From: Neorhizobium vignae
Lineage (GTDB): Bacteria > Pseudomonadota > Alphaproteobacteria > Rhizobiales > Rhizobiaceae
Direction of reading: 5' to 3'
Length of the DNA: 64,000 nt
Assembly: GCF_000732195.1 (NCBI RefSeq)
Contig: NZ_JNNU01000006.1
Span: 340,478-404,477, forward strand
Shown: piece by piece, positions 9,214 to 18,040 of the stretch
Layout of the letters: each line of letters begins with the position of its first letter
How positions within the stretch are numbered: the first letter of the stretch is position 1
Position numbers and translations under genes: made by a program
The notes under the pieces: model-generated
What the model saw: only the letters and a program-made list of their open reading frames with translations
Told to the model about the DNA's origin: nothing
Databases searched by the model: none

Positions 9214-10143
9214 TCAAAGCGCCTTTTCAAGCTTCGGCAGGATTTCGAAGAGATCGCCGACGATGCCGTAATCGGCTACCTGGAAGATCGGGGCTTCCTC
9301 GTCCTTGTTGATGGCGACGATGACCTTCGAGTCCTTCATGCCGGCGAGATGCTGGATGGCGCCCGAAATGCCGACGGCGATATAGAGCGCCGGCGCGACC
9401 ACCTTGCCGGTCTGGCCGACCTGCCAGTCGTTCGGGGCGTAACCGGCGTCGACCGCGGCACGGCTTGCACCGACGGCAGCGCCGAGCTTGTCGGCAACCG
9501 GCAGGATCACTTCCTGGAATTTCTCCGCCGAACCCAGCGCCCGGCCGCCGGAGATGATGATCTTGGCCGAGGTCAGTTCCGGACGTTCGGACGACGAGAG
9601 CGCATCCGAAACGAAGCTCGACAGGCCCGGGTTTGCTGCAGCCGAGACGGTTTCCACCGAAGCGGAGCCACCTTCACCGGCAGCCTGGAAGGAGGCCGTG
9701 CGCACGGTGAGCACCTTCTTGGCGTCGGTCGACTGGACCGTCTGGATGGCGTTGCCGGCGTAGATCGGACGCTTGAACGTGTCGGCCGAGACGACCTCGA
9801 TGATTTCCGAGACCTGCATGACGTCGAGCAGCGCTGCGACGCGCGGCATGACGTTCTTGGCCGATGCCGTCGCGGCGGCGATGATCGTGTCGTAGGAACC
9901 GGCCAGCGAAACGATCAGGGCCGCCAGCGGCTCGGCGAGGTTATTGGCGAGCCCCGCGTCGTCGGCAAGAAGCACCTTCGAGACGCCGGCAAGCTTGGCG
10001 GCGTCATCGGCCGCAGCCTTGGCGCCGGAGCCCGCGACCAGCACATGCACGTCGCCGCCGATCTTCGACGCGGCAGAAAGCGCCTTGGCGGTCTGGTCGT
10101 TGAGGCTCGAATTGTCGTGTTCTGCCAGAAGAAGAATGGCCAT
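9214..10143 (-). CDS. etfA: Electron transfer flavoprotein alpha subunit
   Basis: A 309-residue subunit that binds FAD and passes electrons from acyl-CoA dehydrogenases to ETF-quinone oxidoreductase. The C-terminal FAD-binding signature is visible as [20 protein letters not shown], followed by [20 protein letters not shown] and the EEAPIF segment. The N-terminal half holds the alpha/beta domain shared with EtfB. It follows etfB with a 19-base gap, so the two subunits are co-translated. Length matches bacterial and mitochondrial EtfA. Confidence 0.95.
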   Translation of the reverse strand: MAILLLAEHDNSSLNDQTAKALSAASKIGGDVHVLVAGSGAKAAADDAAKLAGVSKVLLADDAGLANNLAEPLAALIVSLAGSYDTIIAAATASAKNVMPRVAALLDVMQVSEIIEVVSADTFKRPIYAGNAIQTVQSTDAKKVLTVRTASFQAAGEGGSASVETVSAAANPGLSSFVSDALSSSERPELTSAKIIISGGRALGSAEKFQEVILPVADKLGAAVGASRAAVDAGYAPNDWQVGQTGKVVAPALYIAVGISGAIQHLAGMKDSKVIVAINKDEEAPIFQVADYGIVGDLFEILPKLEKAL

Positions 10144-10162
10144 GATGATGTTCTCCCTTTCC

Positions 10163-10909
10163 TTACAGAACGCCTGCGGTCTTCAAGGCGCCGACCAGTT
10201 CCTCGACCGTCTTCACCTTGATGCCGGCCTTGCGCCCGCCCGGTTCTTCCGTCTTCAGGACCTTCAGACGCGGCGCGGTGTCGACGCCGAAATCGCCAGG
10301 CGTCTTCTTGTCGAGCGGCTTCTTCTTGGCCTTCATGATGTTCGGCAGCGAGGCGTAGCGCGGCTCGTTCAGGCGAAGGTCGGTGGTGACGACGGCCGGA
10401 AGCTTGACTTCGATCGTCTGCAAACCGCCGTCCACTTCGCGGGTGACTTTTGCGGAACCATCGGAAAGCTCGATCTTCGAGGCGAAGGTCGCCTGGGGCT
10501 GGCCGAGCAGGGCTGCCAGCATCTGGCCGGTCTGGTTCGAGTCGTCATCGATCGCCTGCTTGCCGACGATGATCAGCCCCGGTTGTTCGGCATCGACGAT
10601 GCCCTTCAGGATCTTAGCCACGGCAAGCGGCTCGACCACGTCGTCGGTCTCGACCAGGATCGCCCGGTCGGCGCCCATGGCGAGCGCGGTCCGCAGTGTT
10701 TCTTCGGCCTTTGCCGGGCCGATCGACACGACCACCACTTCTTCCGCCTTGCCGGCTTCCTTCAGCCGCAAAGCCTCCTCGACGGAGATTTCGTCGAAGG
10801 GATTCATCGACATTTTCACATTGGCAAGTTCGACACCCGTGCCGTCCGGCTTCACCCGGATCTTCACATTGTAATCGACCACTCGCTTGACTGGCACCAG
10901 GATCTTCAT
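10163..10909 (-). CDS. etfB: Electron transfer flavoprotein beta subunit
   Basis: A 248-residue partner of EtfA that binds AMP and docks acyl-CoA dehydrogenases. The start [20 protein letters not shown] and the internal segment [20 protein letters not shown] are characteristic of the family, as is [20 protein letters not shown], which contains the recognition-loop region. It is the first gene of the etfB-etfA pair and probably carries the promoter in the 139-base gap before the rhomboid gene. Confidence 0.95.
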   Translation of the reverse strand: MKILVPVKRVVDYNVKIRVKPDGTGVELANVKMSMNPFDEISVEEALRLKEAGKAEEVVVVSIGPAKAEETLRTALAMGADRAILVETDDVVEPLAVAKILKGIVDAEQPGLIIVGKQAIDDDSNQTGQMLAALLGQPQATFASKIELSDGSAKVTREVDGGLQTIEVKLPAVVTTDLRLNEPRYASLPNIMKAKKKPLDKKTPGDFGVDTAPRLKVLKTEEPGGRKAGIKVKTVEELVGALKTAGVL

Positions 10910-11048
10910 GGGGTCCTTCCTTGACTATCTCCAGCCGCAAATTGCGACATTTGCTGCTTCCTCATTTGTCAGTTGGCGACATGGATACGCATTTTTCGCG
11001 CGATTACAACGCGGATTTGCCTCCAGGCATTGCCGTTTTCTCATAGTT

Positions 11049-11795
11049 CTATTCGGTTGCCGCAGCGGCTTGGCGAACGTTCGGCTTAAGCTCGACAGCC
11101 TTCGGGGTCACGATGTTGCGGTCGAACAGCGGTACGCCCTTGCGTCGCATGAACAGCACGAGGATGGCACCCGCGATGATGCCGCCCACATGGGCGCCCC
11201 AGGAGACCATGCCGTCGAGATCGAGCGCCAGCATGGCGAACTGCTGGACGATCCAGAGCGCCAGCGGAATGAAGGCGGGCAGCGGCAGCGGGATACGGAA
11301 GAGCACCAGCACCCAGACGCGCACGCGCGGGTGCAGCAGGAAATAGGCGGCAACGACACCGGAGATCGCTCCGGATGCGCCGATCAGCGGGCCTTCCGAA
11401 CTCGACGCAACGAAACCGTGGAGAGCGGCGCCCGCGGCTGCGCAGAGGAGATAGAAGGCGAGGAACTTCATATGCCCCAGCGCGTCCTCGACATTGTCGC
11501 CGAACACCCAGAGGAACAGCATATTCGAAGCGAGATGCCAGAAGTCGATATGCAGGAAGGCATAGGTGACGAAGGTCAGGTCGTCGGGCACGATCACCAG
11601 CGACGGATCGAGCGTCGCGTAGTTGAAGATCACCGCTGGGATGAAGCCGAGCCCGAGCGAAGCATGTTCGGCCACTTCTGGTGCGGAAAAATTGGTGAAC
11701 AGCCATATCAGCACGTTGATCGCAATGATGCTGATCGTGACATATTGCACGCGGATGTATTTGAGTTCGACGGCGTCGTGCAGCGGGATGAACAT
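11049..11795 (-). CDS. Rhomboid-family intramembrane serine protease
   Basis: A 248-residue polytopic membrane protein with about six hydrophobic segments. The catalytic Ser is in GASGAISG near residue 135 and the catalytic His in WGAHVGGIIAG near residue 195, the Ser-His dyad of active rhomboids. The loop-1 segment (HIDFWHLASNMLFLWVFGDNVED) carries the conserved HLxxN pattern. Substrates cannot be inferred. The cobalamin adenosyltransferase gene lies 24 bases upstream on the same strand, so it is probably part of the 13.5-11 kb minus-strand operon that precedes etfBA. Confidence 0.9.
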   Translation of the reverse strand: MFIPLHDAVELKYIRVQYVTISIIAINVLIWLFTNFSAPEVAEHASLGLGFIPAVIFNYATLDPSLVIVPDDLTFVTYAFLHIDFWHLASNMLFLWVFGDNVEDALGHMKFLAFYLLCAAAGAALHGFVASSSEGPLIGASGAISGVVAAYFLLHPRVRVWVLVLFRIPLPLPAFIPLALWIVQQFAMLALDLDGMVSWGAHVGGIIAGAILVLFMRRKGVPLFDRNIVTPKAVELKPNVRQAAAATE

Positions 11796-11819
11796 GCTGT
11801 GGCTCCTCCGCCGTTGCGG

Positions 11820-12392
11820 TTACCGGTTCTTGCCCGGGATCCAGAGTATATCGGCTTTGCCGCCGTCATTGGCAAAACGCGCCGCCACGAACAGAAAGTC
11901 GGAAAGCCGGTTGATGTATTTCAGCGCGGCGGTGCCGATTGCCTCACTCCGCGACAGTTCGACCATCAGCCGTTCGGCGCGGCGGGATACGGTGCGGGCG
12001 AGATGCAGGTATGCGGCGGCGGCAGAGCCGCCCGGAAGCACGAAGGAGGTCAGCGGATCGAGATGGGCGTTGAGCGCGTCGATTTCGGCCTCCAGCCTCG
12101 TCGCCTGGGCTTCGACGATGCGGAGCGGCTCGTAGTCAAGCTTCTCGCCGGTATCGGGCGTCGCAAGGTCGGCGCCGAGGTCGAAGAGGTCGTTCTGGAT
12201 GCGGAAGAGCATGGCATCGAGCTCGGCCATGCCGGCAGTGTGCAGGCGCGCCAGCCCGATCGTCGAATTGGTCTCGTCGACCGTGCCGTAGGCTTCGACG
12301 CGAAGGTCGTGCTTGTCGCGGCGCGGACCCGAGACCAGCGCCGTGGTGCCATTATCGCCGGTGCGGGTGTAGATCTTGTTGAGCTTTACCAT
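11820..12392 (-). CDS. PduO-type ATP:cob(I)alamin adenosyltransferase
   Basis: A 190-residue enzyme that attaches the adenosyl group of ATP to cob(I)alamin, making coenzyme B12. The N-terminal ATP-binding motif is IYTRTGDNGTTALVSG (residues 6-21), and the second conserved region ARTVSRRAERLMVEL near residues 134-148 carries the Arg residues of the active site. Length is normal for PduO/MMAB enzymes. It sits between a rhomboid gene and a 67-residue membrane protein, an arrangement common in rhizobia beside etfBA. No cobalamin riboswitch is visible upstream. Confidence 0.92.
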   Translation of the reverse strand: MVKLNKIYTRTGDNGTTALVSGPRRDKHDLRVEAYGTVDETNSTIGLARLHTAGMAELDAMLFRIQNDLFDLGADLATPDTGEKLDYEPLRIVEAQATRLEAEIDALNAHLDPLTSFVLPGGSAAAAYLHLARTVSRRAERLMVELSRSEAIGTAALKYINRLSDFLFVAARFANDGGKADILWIPGKNR

Positions 12393-12407
12393 TCGCCGTC
12401 ATCAAAA

Positions 12408-12611
12408 TCAGGTCGGGCGACCGCCGCCCGTAATCCAGAGAGTGAGCATGATGAGGACGATTGCAACCGCCTGCAAGAGAATACGCAATTGCATCAGCTT
12501 GTTGGATTTGTTGGCATCGGTGCCCTTCAGCATGTTGAACAGCCCGCGGATGAGGACAAGAGCGACGAGGCCCATGACGATCAGGGCAAGCACGGTTGTG
12601 AAAGTAGACAT
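12408..12611 (-). CDS. Small twin-transmembrane protein (HIG1-like)
   Basis: A 67-residue protein made of two hydrophobic helices (about residues 5-27 and 40-61) joined by a polar loop containing KGTDANKSNKLMQLRI. That loop pattern resembles bacterial HIG1-domain proteins, which in mitochondria associate with respiratory supercomplexes. The start MSTFTTV at 12611 is preferred; an in-frame ATG 21 bases upstream overlaps the preceding gene region. It lies 15 bases from the adenosyltransferase and 17 bases from the SDR gene, so it is inside the operon. Function unknown. Confidence 0.8.
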   Translation of the reverse strand: MSTFTTVLALIVMGLVALVLIRGLFNMLKGTDANKSNKLMQLRILLQAVAIVLIMLTLWITGGGRPT

Positions 12612-12628
12612 TGTCGGATTGCTGCCTT

Positions 12629-13462
12629 TCAATCCAGCCGGCGCATCAGGTTATAAAAGAGCGCGGCCGGGAGTATTCTTTTCAGGAAAGCGCCCTGCTT
12701 GGCGGGCTTCGTTACCAGATAATGTGGCTTCGGACGAGGTGCGGTCAAGGCATGCGTCAAGACGTCATAGACCGCTTCGGGCCCAAGTTTATGGCGGTTG
12801 GCCTGACCCCCTCCTTCGAGGCGCCTCAGCTGGCGCCGATACTGCTCCGCATGGACCGAACCTTCGAGGTCGACATGCTCGCGGATCTTGGCAAGAGCAT
12901 TGGCCGTGAAGCGCGAGGCGATCGGGCCGGGCTCGATGAGGCTCACCCCGATGCCGCTGCCTTCGAGTTCCATGCGCATGGTGATCGTCAGGCCTTCGAG
13001 CGCATATTTCGAGGCCGTGTACGCGCCTCGGTAACGATAGGGCAACAGCCCCAATATCGACGAGCAGTTGACGATGCGGCCCTGGCCCTTTGCGCGCATG
13101 ACCGGGATCACCCGCCGCGTCAGGTCATGCCAACCGAAGAAATTGGTCTCGAACTGCTCGCGCAGCACGTCGGTGCCCAAGTCCTCCACGGCACCCGCCT
13201 GGCCGTAGGCGCCGTTGTTGAACAGTGCATCGAGGCGTCCGCCGGTGCGCTCGAGTACCGTTTCGACCAGGGCTGCGATCGTGTCAGGCCTGGTATAGTC
13301 CATCAAAAGGGCTTCGATACCGTCTGCCTCGAGGGCTGCGAGATCGGCCTGCCTGCGTACCGTCGCGAACACCCACCAGCCGTCCGCCTTCAGAGCCCGT
13401 GCGCAATGGGCGCCGATGCCGGAGGAACAGCCGGTAACGATGATCGTTCTATTTTCGGCCAT
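12629..13462 (-). CDS. SDR-family oxidoreductase
   Basis: A 277-residue classical short-chain dehydrogenase. The cofactor motif TGCSSGIG is at residues 8-15, the NNGAYG segment follows, and the catalytic residues are Ser in NCSSILG and Tyr-x-x-x-Lys in YTASKYALEG. The substrate cannot be told from sequence. The start at 13462 (MAENRTIIVTG) is supported by AGGGAGCC about seven bases upstream; an upstream extension to 13579 would run into the divergent brkB-like gene. It heads the minus-strand group running to the rhomboid gene. Confidence 0.9.
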   Translation of the reverse strand: MAENRTIIVTGCSSGIGAHCARALKADGWWVFATVRRQADLAALEADGIEALLMDYTRPDTIAALVETVLERTGGRLDALFNNGAYGQAGAVEDLGTDVLREQFETNFFGWHDLTRRVIPVMRAKGQGRIVNCSSILGLLPYRYRGAYTASKYALEGLTITMRMELEGSGIGVSLIEPGPIASRFTANALAKIREHVDLEGSVHAEQYRRQLRRLEGGGQANRHKLGPEAVYDVLTHALTAPRPKPHYLVTKPAKQGAFLKRILPAALFYNLMRRLD

Positions 13463-13532
13463 TGAGTAAGGCTCCCTGTACAATCGAAAGAGTTCCTCCC
13501 ATATTTCCCGCCACGTCACAACGGAGTTGCCC

Positions 13533-14507
13533 TTGCCCGAAGAAAACCGCCCCGTCCGGTGGTATCGCCTCGCCTTCAAAGTGCTTTGGGACGCCTATTG
13601 GCACTTCTCGGATGACGATGGCTGGGCAATGGCGAGCCATGTCGCGCTTTCCGGCCTGTTGGCGCTTTTTCCGTTCCTGATCTTCGGCACGGCGCTCGCC
13701 GGCTTTCTGGGCGCCGGCGGTTTTGCGGAAACGGCGGTGCATCTGCTCTTCGACACATGGCCGGCCAATATCGCCGCACCGATCGCATCGGAAATCCGCC
13801 AGGTGCTGGAAATCCCGCGCGGCGGGCTGCTGACGATCTCGGTCCTGGCGGCTGCCTATTTCGCCTCCAACGGGGTCGAGGCGCTCAGGATTTCCCTCAA
13901 CCGCGCCTATCGCGTCACGGAAACCCGGCCCTGGTACGTGACCCGTCTCGCCAGCCTCGGTTACGTGATCGTCGCCGTCGTCATCTTCGCGGTGATCAGC
14001 ATCCTGCTCGTCGCAGTGCCTGTCGCGCTCCGTTTTGCCGAAACGCGCTTTCCCTGGCTGATCGGCGACCTGACGCGAGCCGCCAACTGGGGTCTCTATG
14101 GCACGGCCCTGCTTTTGATGCTGGGGCTGCTGCTCTCGCACAAATGGCTGCCGGCCGGACGGAGGCGGATCATCGACGTGCTGCCGGGCGTGTCGCTGAC
14201 GATCGTCATCTGGACCGCGTTCGGTCTCGGTTTCGCCTCCTACCTGTCGAGCTTCGCCAATTATGCGGCCACCTATGCGGGGCTGGCATCGATCATGATC
14301 GTGCTGGTTTTCCTCTACATGATCAGCGTGATCTTCATTCTCGGCGCCGAGTTCAACGCCGCCCTGATGAAATACCGGATCTACTCGGTCTTCAACCGGT
14401 TCCGGCGGGAGCGGCGCCAACGCGGGGAAGCGTTGTCAAAGGCCAAGGATGCAACGGATATCGCCGACGCCGAGACCCTGGTCGCGAAGCGCCGCGAGCC
14501 CGGTTGA
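13533..14507 (+). CDS. YihY/BrkB-family membrane protein
   Basis: About 324 residues with six predicted membrane segments and the family core ASHVALSGLLALFPFLIFG near the N-terminus and YASLIVMIVLVFLYMI-type segments near the C-terminus. BrkB/YihY proteins were once called ribonuclease BN; their role is unknown, with transport or serum-resistance suggestions. The TTG at 13533 is chosen because GGAG at 13523-13526 is then six bases away; another TTG at 13527 is too close to it. The last 72 bases overlap the 3' end of gluQRS on the other strand. Confidence 0.86.
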   Translation: MPEENRPVRWYRLAFKVLWDAYWHFSDDDGWAMASHVALSGLLALFPFLIFGTALAGFLGAGGFAETAVHLLFDTWPANIAAPIASEIRQVLEIPRGGLLTISVLAAAYFASNGVEALRISLNRAYRVTETRPWYVTRLASLGYVIVAVVIFAVISILLVAVPVALRFAETRFPWLIGDLTRAANWGLYGTALLLMLGLLLSHKWLPAGRRRIIDVLPGVSLTIVIWTAFGLGFASYLSSFANYAATYAGLASIMIVLVFLYMISVIFILGAEFNAALMKYRIYSVFNRFRRERRQRGEALSKAKDATDIADAETLVAKRREPG

Positions 14508-15332
14508 ACCCTCGCTTTTCGACAGTTTCCTGCCATCCGCACCAACCACCAGCCGGTGGTGGTGATAGACCGGCTGTGGCAGTCCCAGCAGTTCCTGCAG
14601 CAGCCGATGCACGGCCGTTGCCTCGAAAAGGTCGAGCCCGCGCACCACATGGGTGATCCCCTGGGCCGCATCGTCCACAGTCACCGACAGATGGTAGCTC
14701 GACGGCGCATCGGAGCGGGAGAGGACCACATCGCCCCAGACCGACGGATCGGCGGGGATCTCGCCGCGGCTCCTGTCGCCGGTCTCGGTCCAGTTCAACG
14801 GTGCCGCGACCAGGGCAAGCGCCTTTTTCATGTCGAGACGGAAGGCATGCCGGACACCGTCGGCGATCAGTCTCCGCCGCTCGGCCCCGCTGCGATGCCG
14901 GTCGTCATCGGGATAAAGCGGCGAACCGTCCGGGTCGCGCGGCCAGTTCTTCCCGTCTGCCTCGTAAGCCGTGACTTTGGCCTTCACCTCGCCGCGGGTC
15001 AGAAAGGCCGGATAGACGAGGTCCATGTCGGTCAATCGGTCGAGCGCCGCATGGTAGGCGTTGAAATGTTCGGACTGGCGCCGCACCGGCGCTTCCCAGC
15101 GGAGTCCCAGCCAGCCGAGATCGCGATAGATCGCCGCCTCGAATTCCGGGTTGCAGCGCGCAAGGTCGATATCCTCGATGCGCAACAGGAAACGGCCGCC
15201 GTTTGCAGCTGCCATATCGTGGTTGAGGAATGCCGACAGGGCGTGGCCGAGATGCAGAAACCCGTTCGGGCTTGGCGCGAAACGATAGACCGGTTTATCA
15301 GAAGGCGGAGCGGGCATGATGTCTTCTGCCAT
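14436..15332 (-). CDS. gluQRS: Glutamyl-Q tRNA(Asp) synthetase
   Basis: A 298-residue paralogue of the glutamyl-tRNA synthetase catalytic domain that lacks the anticodon-binding domain. It charges the queuosine base of tRNA-Asp with glutamate. The class I signatures are HLGHALSA (residues about 23-30) and KLSKSEGSTGL near residue 270. The length fits GluQRS rather than full-length GltX. An in-frame ATG five codons in (MPAPPSDKP) is an alternative start; neither has a strong ribosome-binding site. Its 3' end overlaps the brkB-like gene by 72 bases in antisense. It is divergent from a DNA glycosylase gene. Confidence 0.92.
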   Translation of the reverse strand: MAEDIMPAPPSDKPVYRFAPSPNGFLHLGHALSAFLNHDMAAANGGRFLLRIEDIDLARCNPEFEAAIYRDLGWLGLRWEAPVRRQSEHFNAYHAALDRLTDMDLVYPAFLTRGEVKAKVTAYEADGKNWPRDPDGSPLYPDDDRHRSGAERRRLIADGVRHAFRLDMKKALALVAAPLNWTETGDRSRGEIPADPSVWGDVVLSRSDAPSSYHLSVTVDDAAQGITHVVRGLDLFEATAVHRLLQELLGLPQPVYHHHRLVVGADGRKLSKSEGSTGLAALRDQGLGVGDIRCILGL

Positions 15333-15364
15333 GCTTTTTGAAAAACGGCCATGGGGAGGCGAGG

Positions 15365-16006
15365 GTGTCCATCATCCGCGATCATTCGGACATCCAGGCG
15401 GGGCTCGAGGCGCTGATTGCGCTCGACCCGCGGCTTGGGCCGATCGTCGAGGCCTCCGGCCCGGTGCCGCTCAGGCTGAACGAGCCGGGCTTTTCAGGCC
15501 TTGCCTCGATCGTCGTCTCGCAGATGGTATCGAGGGCGAGCGCCGAGGCGATCTGGCGGAGGATAACGGCCGCCGGCCCGGTCACCGCCGATGGATACCG
15601 GGCGCTCGACCCCGCCGTCATCGCCACGTTCGGCCTCTCACGGGCCAAGGCGGCGACGCTTCTCCATTTGTCCACAGCAATTTCGGACGGGCATTTCGAT
15701 CTCGCATCCGTCTCCGCGCTTGAAACGGCGGAGGCCATCCGGCAGATGACCGCTCTGCCCGGCATCGGCCCCTGGACGGCGGAAGTCTATCTGATGTTCT
15801 GCGGCGGACATGCCGATATCTTCCCGGCCGGCGACGTGGCCCTGCAGGCGGCGGTCGCCCATGCATTCGGGCTTGAAGCACGTCCTTCGTCCAGAAGTCT
15901 GGCGGCTGCAGCGGGCATCTGGAGCCCGTGGCGTTCCGTCGCGGCAAGGCTTTTCTGGGCTTATTACGCGGCAAAAATGCGTCGCGATGTCACACCTTTG
16001 ACCTGA
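15365..16006 (+). CDS. AlkA-type DNA-3-methyladenine glycosylase
   Basis: A 213-residue HhH-GPD base excision repair glycosylase. The helix-hairpin-helix is LPGIGPWTAEVYLMF (about residues 128-142) and the catalytic Asp lies in FPAGDVALQAAV shortly after. No iron-sulphur cysteine cluster is present, which fits AlkA rather than EndoIII/MutY. The GTG at 15365 is chosen because GGGGAGG and GAGG lie just upstream; a TTG 27 bases earlier is less supported. It is divergent from gluQRS, 32 bases away. Removal of alkylated purines is inferred from family. Confidence 0.9.
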   Translation: MSIIRDHSDIQAGLEALIALDPRLGPIVEASGPVPLRLNEPGFSGLASIVVSQMVSRASAEAIWRRITAAGPVTADGYRALDPAVIATFGLSRAKAATLLHLSTAISDGHFDLASVSALETAEAIRQMTALPGIGPWTAEVYLMFCGGHADIFPAGDVALQAAVAHAFGLEARPSSRSLAAAAGIWSPWRSVAARLFWAYYAAKMRRDVTPLT

Positions 16007-16107
16007 AGCCGGTCCAGAGTATCCCACTGCATTTATTGGGCTTCACAATCCTGTAACAACGGACCTAATATAGAAAGTACAGATGCCGAATCGGGTAGGA
16101 GCGTCAC

Positions 16108-16665
16108 TTGACGATTGCAGTCTCCCCGCAGGCCCTGCCGGCGCTCGTCCTGAACGCTGACTACCGGCCGCTGAGTTATTATCCCTTGTCGCTTTGGTCC
16201 TGGCAGGACGCGATCAAGGCGGTTTTCCTCGACCGTGTGAACATCATCGCGGAATACGATCACTCGGTCTGCTCGCCGAGCTTCTCGATGAAGCTGCCGA
16301 GCGTCGTCAGCCTCAAGACCTATGTCCAGCCGACCCGCAACCCGGCCTTCACCCGGTTCAACGTCTTCCTGCGCGACCGGTTCGAATGCCAGTATTGCGG
16401 CGAACACGATGATCTCACCTTCGACCACGTCATCCCGCGCGCCCATGGCGGCGAGACGACGTGGGAAAATGTCGTGGCCGCCTGCTCGCCCTGCAACTTG
16501 CGGAAAGGCAGCAAGCTGCCGAAGCAGGCCGGCATGTTCCCGCACCAGAAGCCCTACCAGCCGACGGTGCAGGACCTGCACAATAACGGCCGGCTGTTTC
16601 CGCCGAACTATCTGCACGAAAGCTGGATGGACTATCTCTACTGGGATACGGAACTGCAGCCGTAA
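16108..16665 (+). CDS. HNH endonuclease
   Basis: A 185-residue protein with an HNH motif: C-x-x-C in CQYCGEHDDLTFDHVIPRAHGG (near residue 95), the His pair in DHVIPRAHGGET and a second C-x-x-C in CSPCNLRKG. The N-terminal about 85 residues (ALVLNADYRPLSYYPLSLW and following) are the conserved companion domain of a very widespread bacterial group often encoded near housekeeping genes. Function is unknown; a nuclease role is inferred from the motif. TTG start with AGGAG six bases upstream (16097-16101). Its 3' side ends at a strong terminator shared with dsbB. Confidence 0.9.
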   Translation: MTIAVSPQALPALVLNADYRPLSYYPLSLWSWQDAIKAVFLDRVNIIAEYDHSVCSPSFSMKLPSVVSLKTYVQPTRNPAFTRFNVFLRDRFECQYCGEHDDLTFDHVIPRAHGGETTWENVVAACSPCNLRKGSKLPKQAGMFPHQKPYQPTVQDLHNNGRLFPPNYLHESWMDYLYWDTELQP

Positions 16666-16698
16666 GACGGAGCGGGTTGCACCGGTATTCGATAGGAC

Positions 16699-16724
16699 AA
16701 AGGCCGCCTCAGGCGGCCTTTTTT
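16699..16724. terminator. Bidirectional intrinsic terminator between HNH gene and dsbB
   Basis: AAAGGCCGCC (16699-16708) and GGCGGCCTTT (16712-16721) form a 10-pair stem around the loop TCA, with T runs on both strands. The loop TCA is the TGA stop codon of dsbB read on the minus strand, so dsbB's last codons form part of the hairpin. Confidence 0.85.
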
Positions 16725-17224
16725 GCGCCCACGAACGCGATGGCGGCAAGGATCACGCTTGCAATCACGTTCCAGCCGGCAAACGAGAGGCCAGCCACGC
16801 GAAGGGCAGCTTCCGTGCAGGACGGGCCATGCACCGTGTTCAGGTCCGACAGCAGGCTGCCGGCATTGGTGGTGACGCCCGCGCCGCCGCCGCAGCTTGC
16901 CGGACCTTCCCAGAAGGCCCATTCGACGCCCGAGTGATAGACGCCCATGCCGGCGCCGACCAGCATCATCACTCCGATGACGACAAGCAGTGCACGGGTG
17001 ACCCAGGCGGGCAGGCCGATCGCCGCGACGACGATCGCCAGGATGCCGACCGGGATGCCGTAATAATAAGGATTGCGCTGCAGGAGGCAGAGCGCGCAGG
17101 GGATGTAACCGCCGATATACTGGAAGGCGAGCGCCCCCCCGACGGTCGCCGCCATGCCGAGGGTAACGACGACGGCATAGCCGATGCCGGCGCGGGAACG
17201 GGGTGTGGAAGCTGTCAGCGCCAT
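16709..17224 (-). CDS. dsbB: Disulfide bond formation protein DsbB
   Basis: A 171-residue inner-membrane protein with four predicted helices that reoxidises a DsbA-like periplasmic thiol oxidase and passes electrons to quinone. The first periplasmic redox pair is CALC near residue 38-41 in GGYIPCALCLLQRNPYYYG; the second pair is the Cys in GPASCGGG and the Cys in VHGPSCTEAALR. The start at 17224 has AGGAGAGG upstream and gives the normal family length; a longer reading to 17410 is unsupported. No dsbA is seen in the window. Confidence 0.9.
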   Translation of the reverse strand: MALTASTPRSRAGIGYAVVVTLGMAATVGGALAFQYIGGYIPCALCLLQRNPYYYGIPVGILAIVVAAIGLPAWVTRALLVVIGVMMLVGAGMGVYHSGVEWAFWEGPASCGGGAGVTTNAGSLLSDLNTVHGPSCTEAALRVAGLSFAGWNVIASVILAAIAFVGAKKAA

Positions 17225-17486
17225 GCGCCTCTCCTGATATGCATTTTTGACCGGCCGGGACGCCATGGCCTCACTTAGAGCAGATGGCCCCGCGCCGTAA
17301 GACAAATTATTTTGAATGGTCGCCCCGACAGCCGCGGGCCGGAAGCCATAAGACTCCCTTGCCTCGAGGAAAACAGAGTATCGCCATCGGATCATTTGTG
17401 CCCATCGCAAATTGGCGATTGATGCGGGCTACATCCTGAGTTAAGAACCACCATCGGACGGAGGCGAGTCATCGCCTTTCAGGTTA

Positions 17487-17563
17487 GCACCCGTAGCTCA
17501 GCTGGATAGAGTGTTGGATTCCGATTCCAAAGGTCACAGGTTCGAATCCTGTCGGGTGCGCCA
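17487..17563 (+). tRNA. tRNA-Arg (anticodon CCG)
   Basis: A 77-base cloverleaf: acceptor GCACCCG pairs with CGGGTGC, D-arm GCTC/GAGT, anticodon stem TTGGA/TCCAA with loop TTCCGAT giving anticodon CCG (codon CGG), T-arm with GGTTCGAATCC, discriminator G and encoded CCA at 17561-17563. It stands alone between dsbB and tRNA-Leu. Confidence 0.97.
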
Positions 17564-17710
17564 TTTTTCTCAATGATTGATGCCAGCTTGTTCGCCATCC
17601 GAGTCGGGTTTCCCGGAAATTGTGGCTTTGAACGGCTTAATTTAAACGAGCCCGCGCACGCACTCGTTGCGCCGAAAAGACCGCAACCATATCAAAGCTT
17701 CCAGGAAATG

Positions 17711-17795
17711 TGGTGCCCCGTGCCGGAATCGAACCAGCACTCCTCTCGGAACCTGATTTTGAGTCAGGCGCGTCTACCAATTCCGCCAACGGGGC
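17711..17795 (-). tRNA. tRNA-Leu (anticodon CAA)
   Basis: An 85-base class II tRNA on the minus strand: acceptor GCCCCGT/ACGGGGC, anticodon stem CCTGA/TCAGG with loop CTCAAAA giving anticodon CAA (codon TTG), a long variable arm, GGTTCGATTCC T-arm, discriminator A and encoded CCA (17711-17713 on the complement). It faces tRNA-Arg with their 3' ends 147 bases apart. Confidence 0.97.
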
Positions 17796-18040
17796 ACTCG
17801 GGTAGCGGTATGCGCTCTATCACGGCGTCGCACCGGCATGCAAGGGTGAAGTGACGCTGCAATCCCGCCTGTTCCGTGCCTGCGCGGTTGTTCCGGATCA
17901 AGGCAGCGGGAGGTGGATTTTTCCCTTTCCTTAACGGCGTATCGCCGTAGTTTAGCATCTCCTGAAACATGTGTGTCGTCTGGATATTCGGTTCTCGGAG
18001 GTCCGGCAATGGTGCCGGGTTTCGGAAGGAGAAGATTATC

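Noticed and set aside
17487..17795. tRNA pair considered as a mobile-element attachment site
   Set aside because: No integrase, no duplicated tRNA 3' end and no foreign-looking genes next to it.
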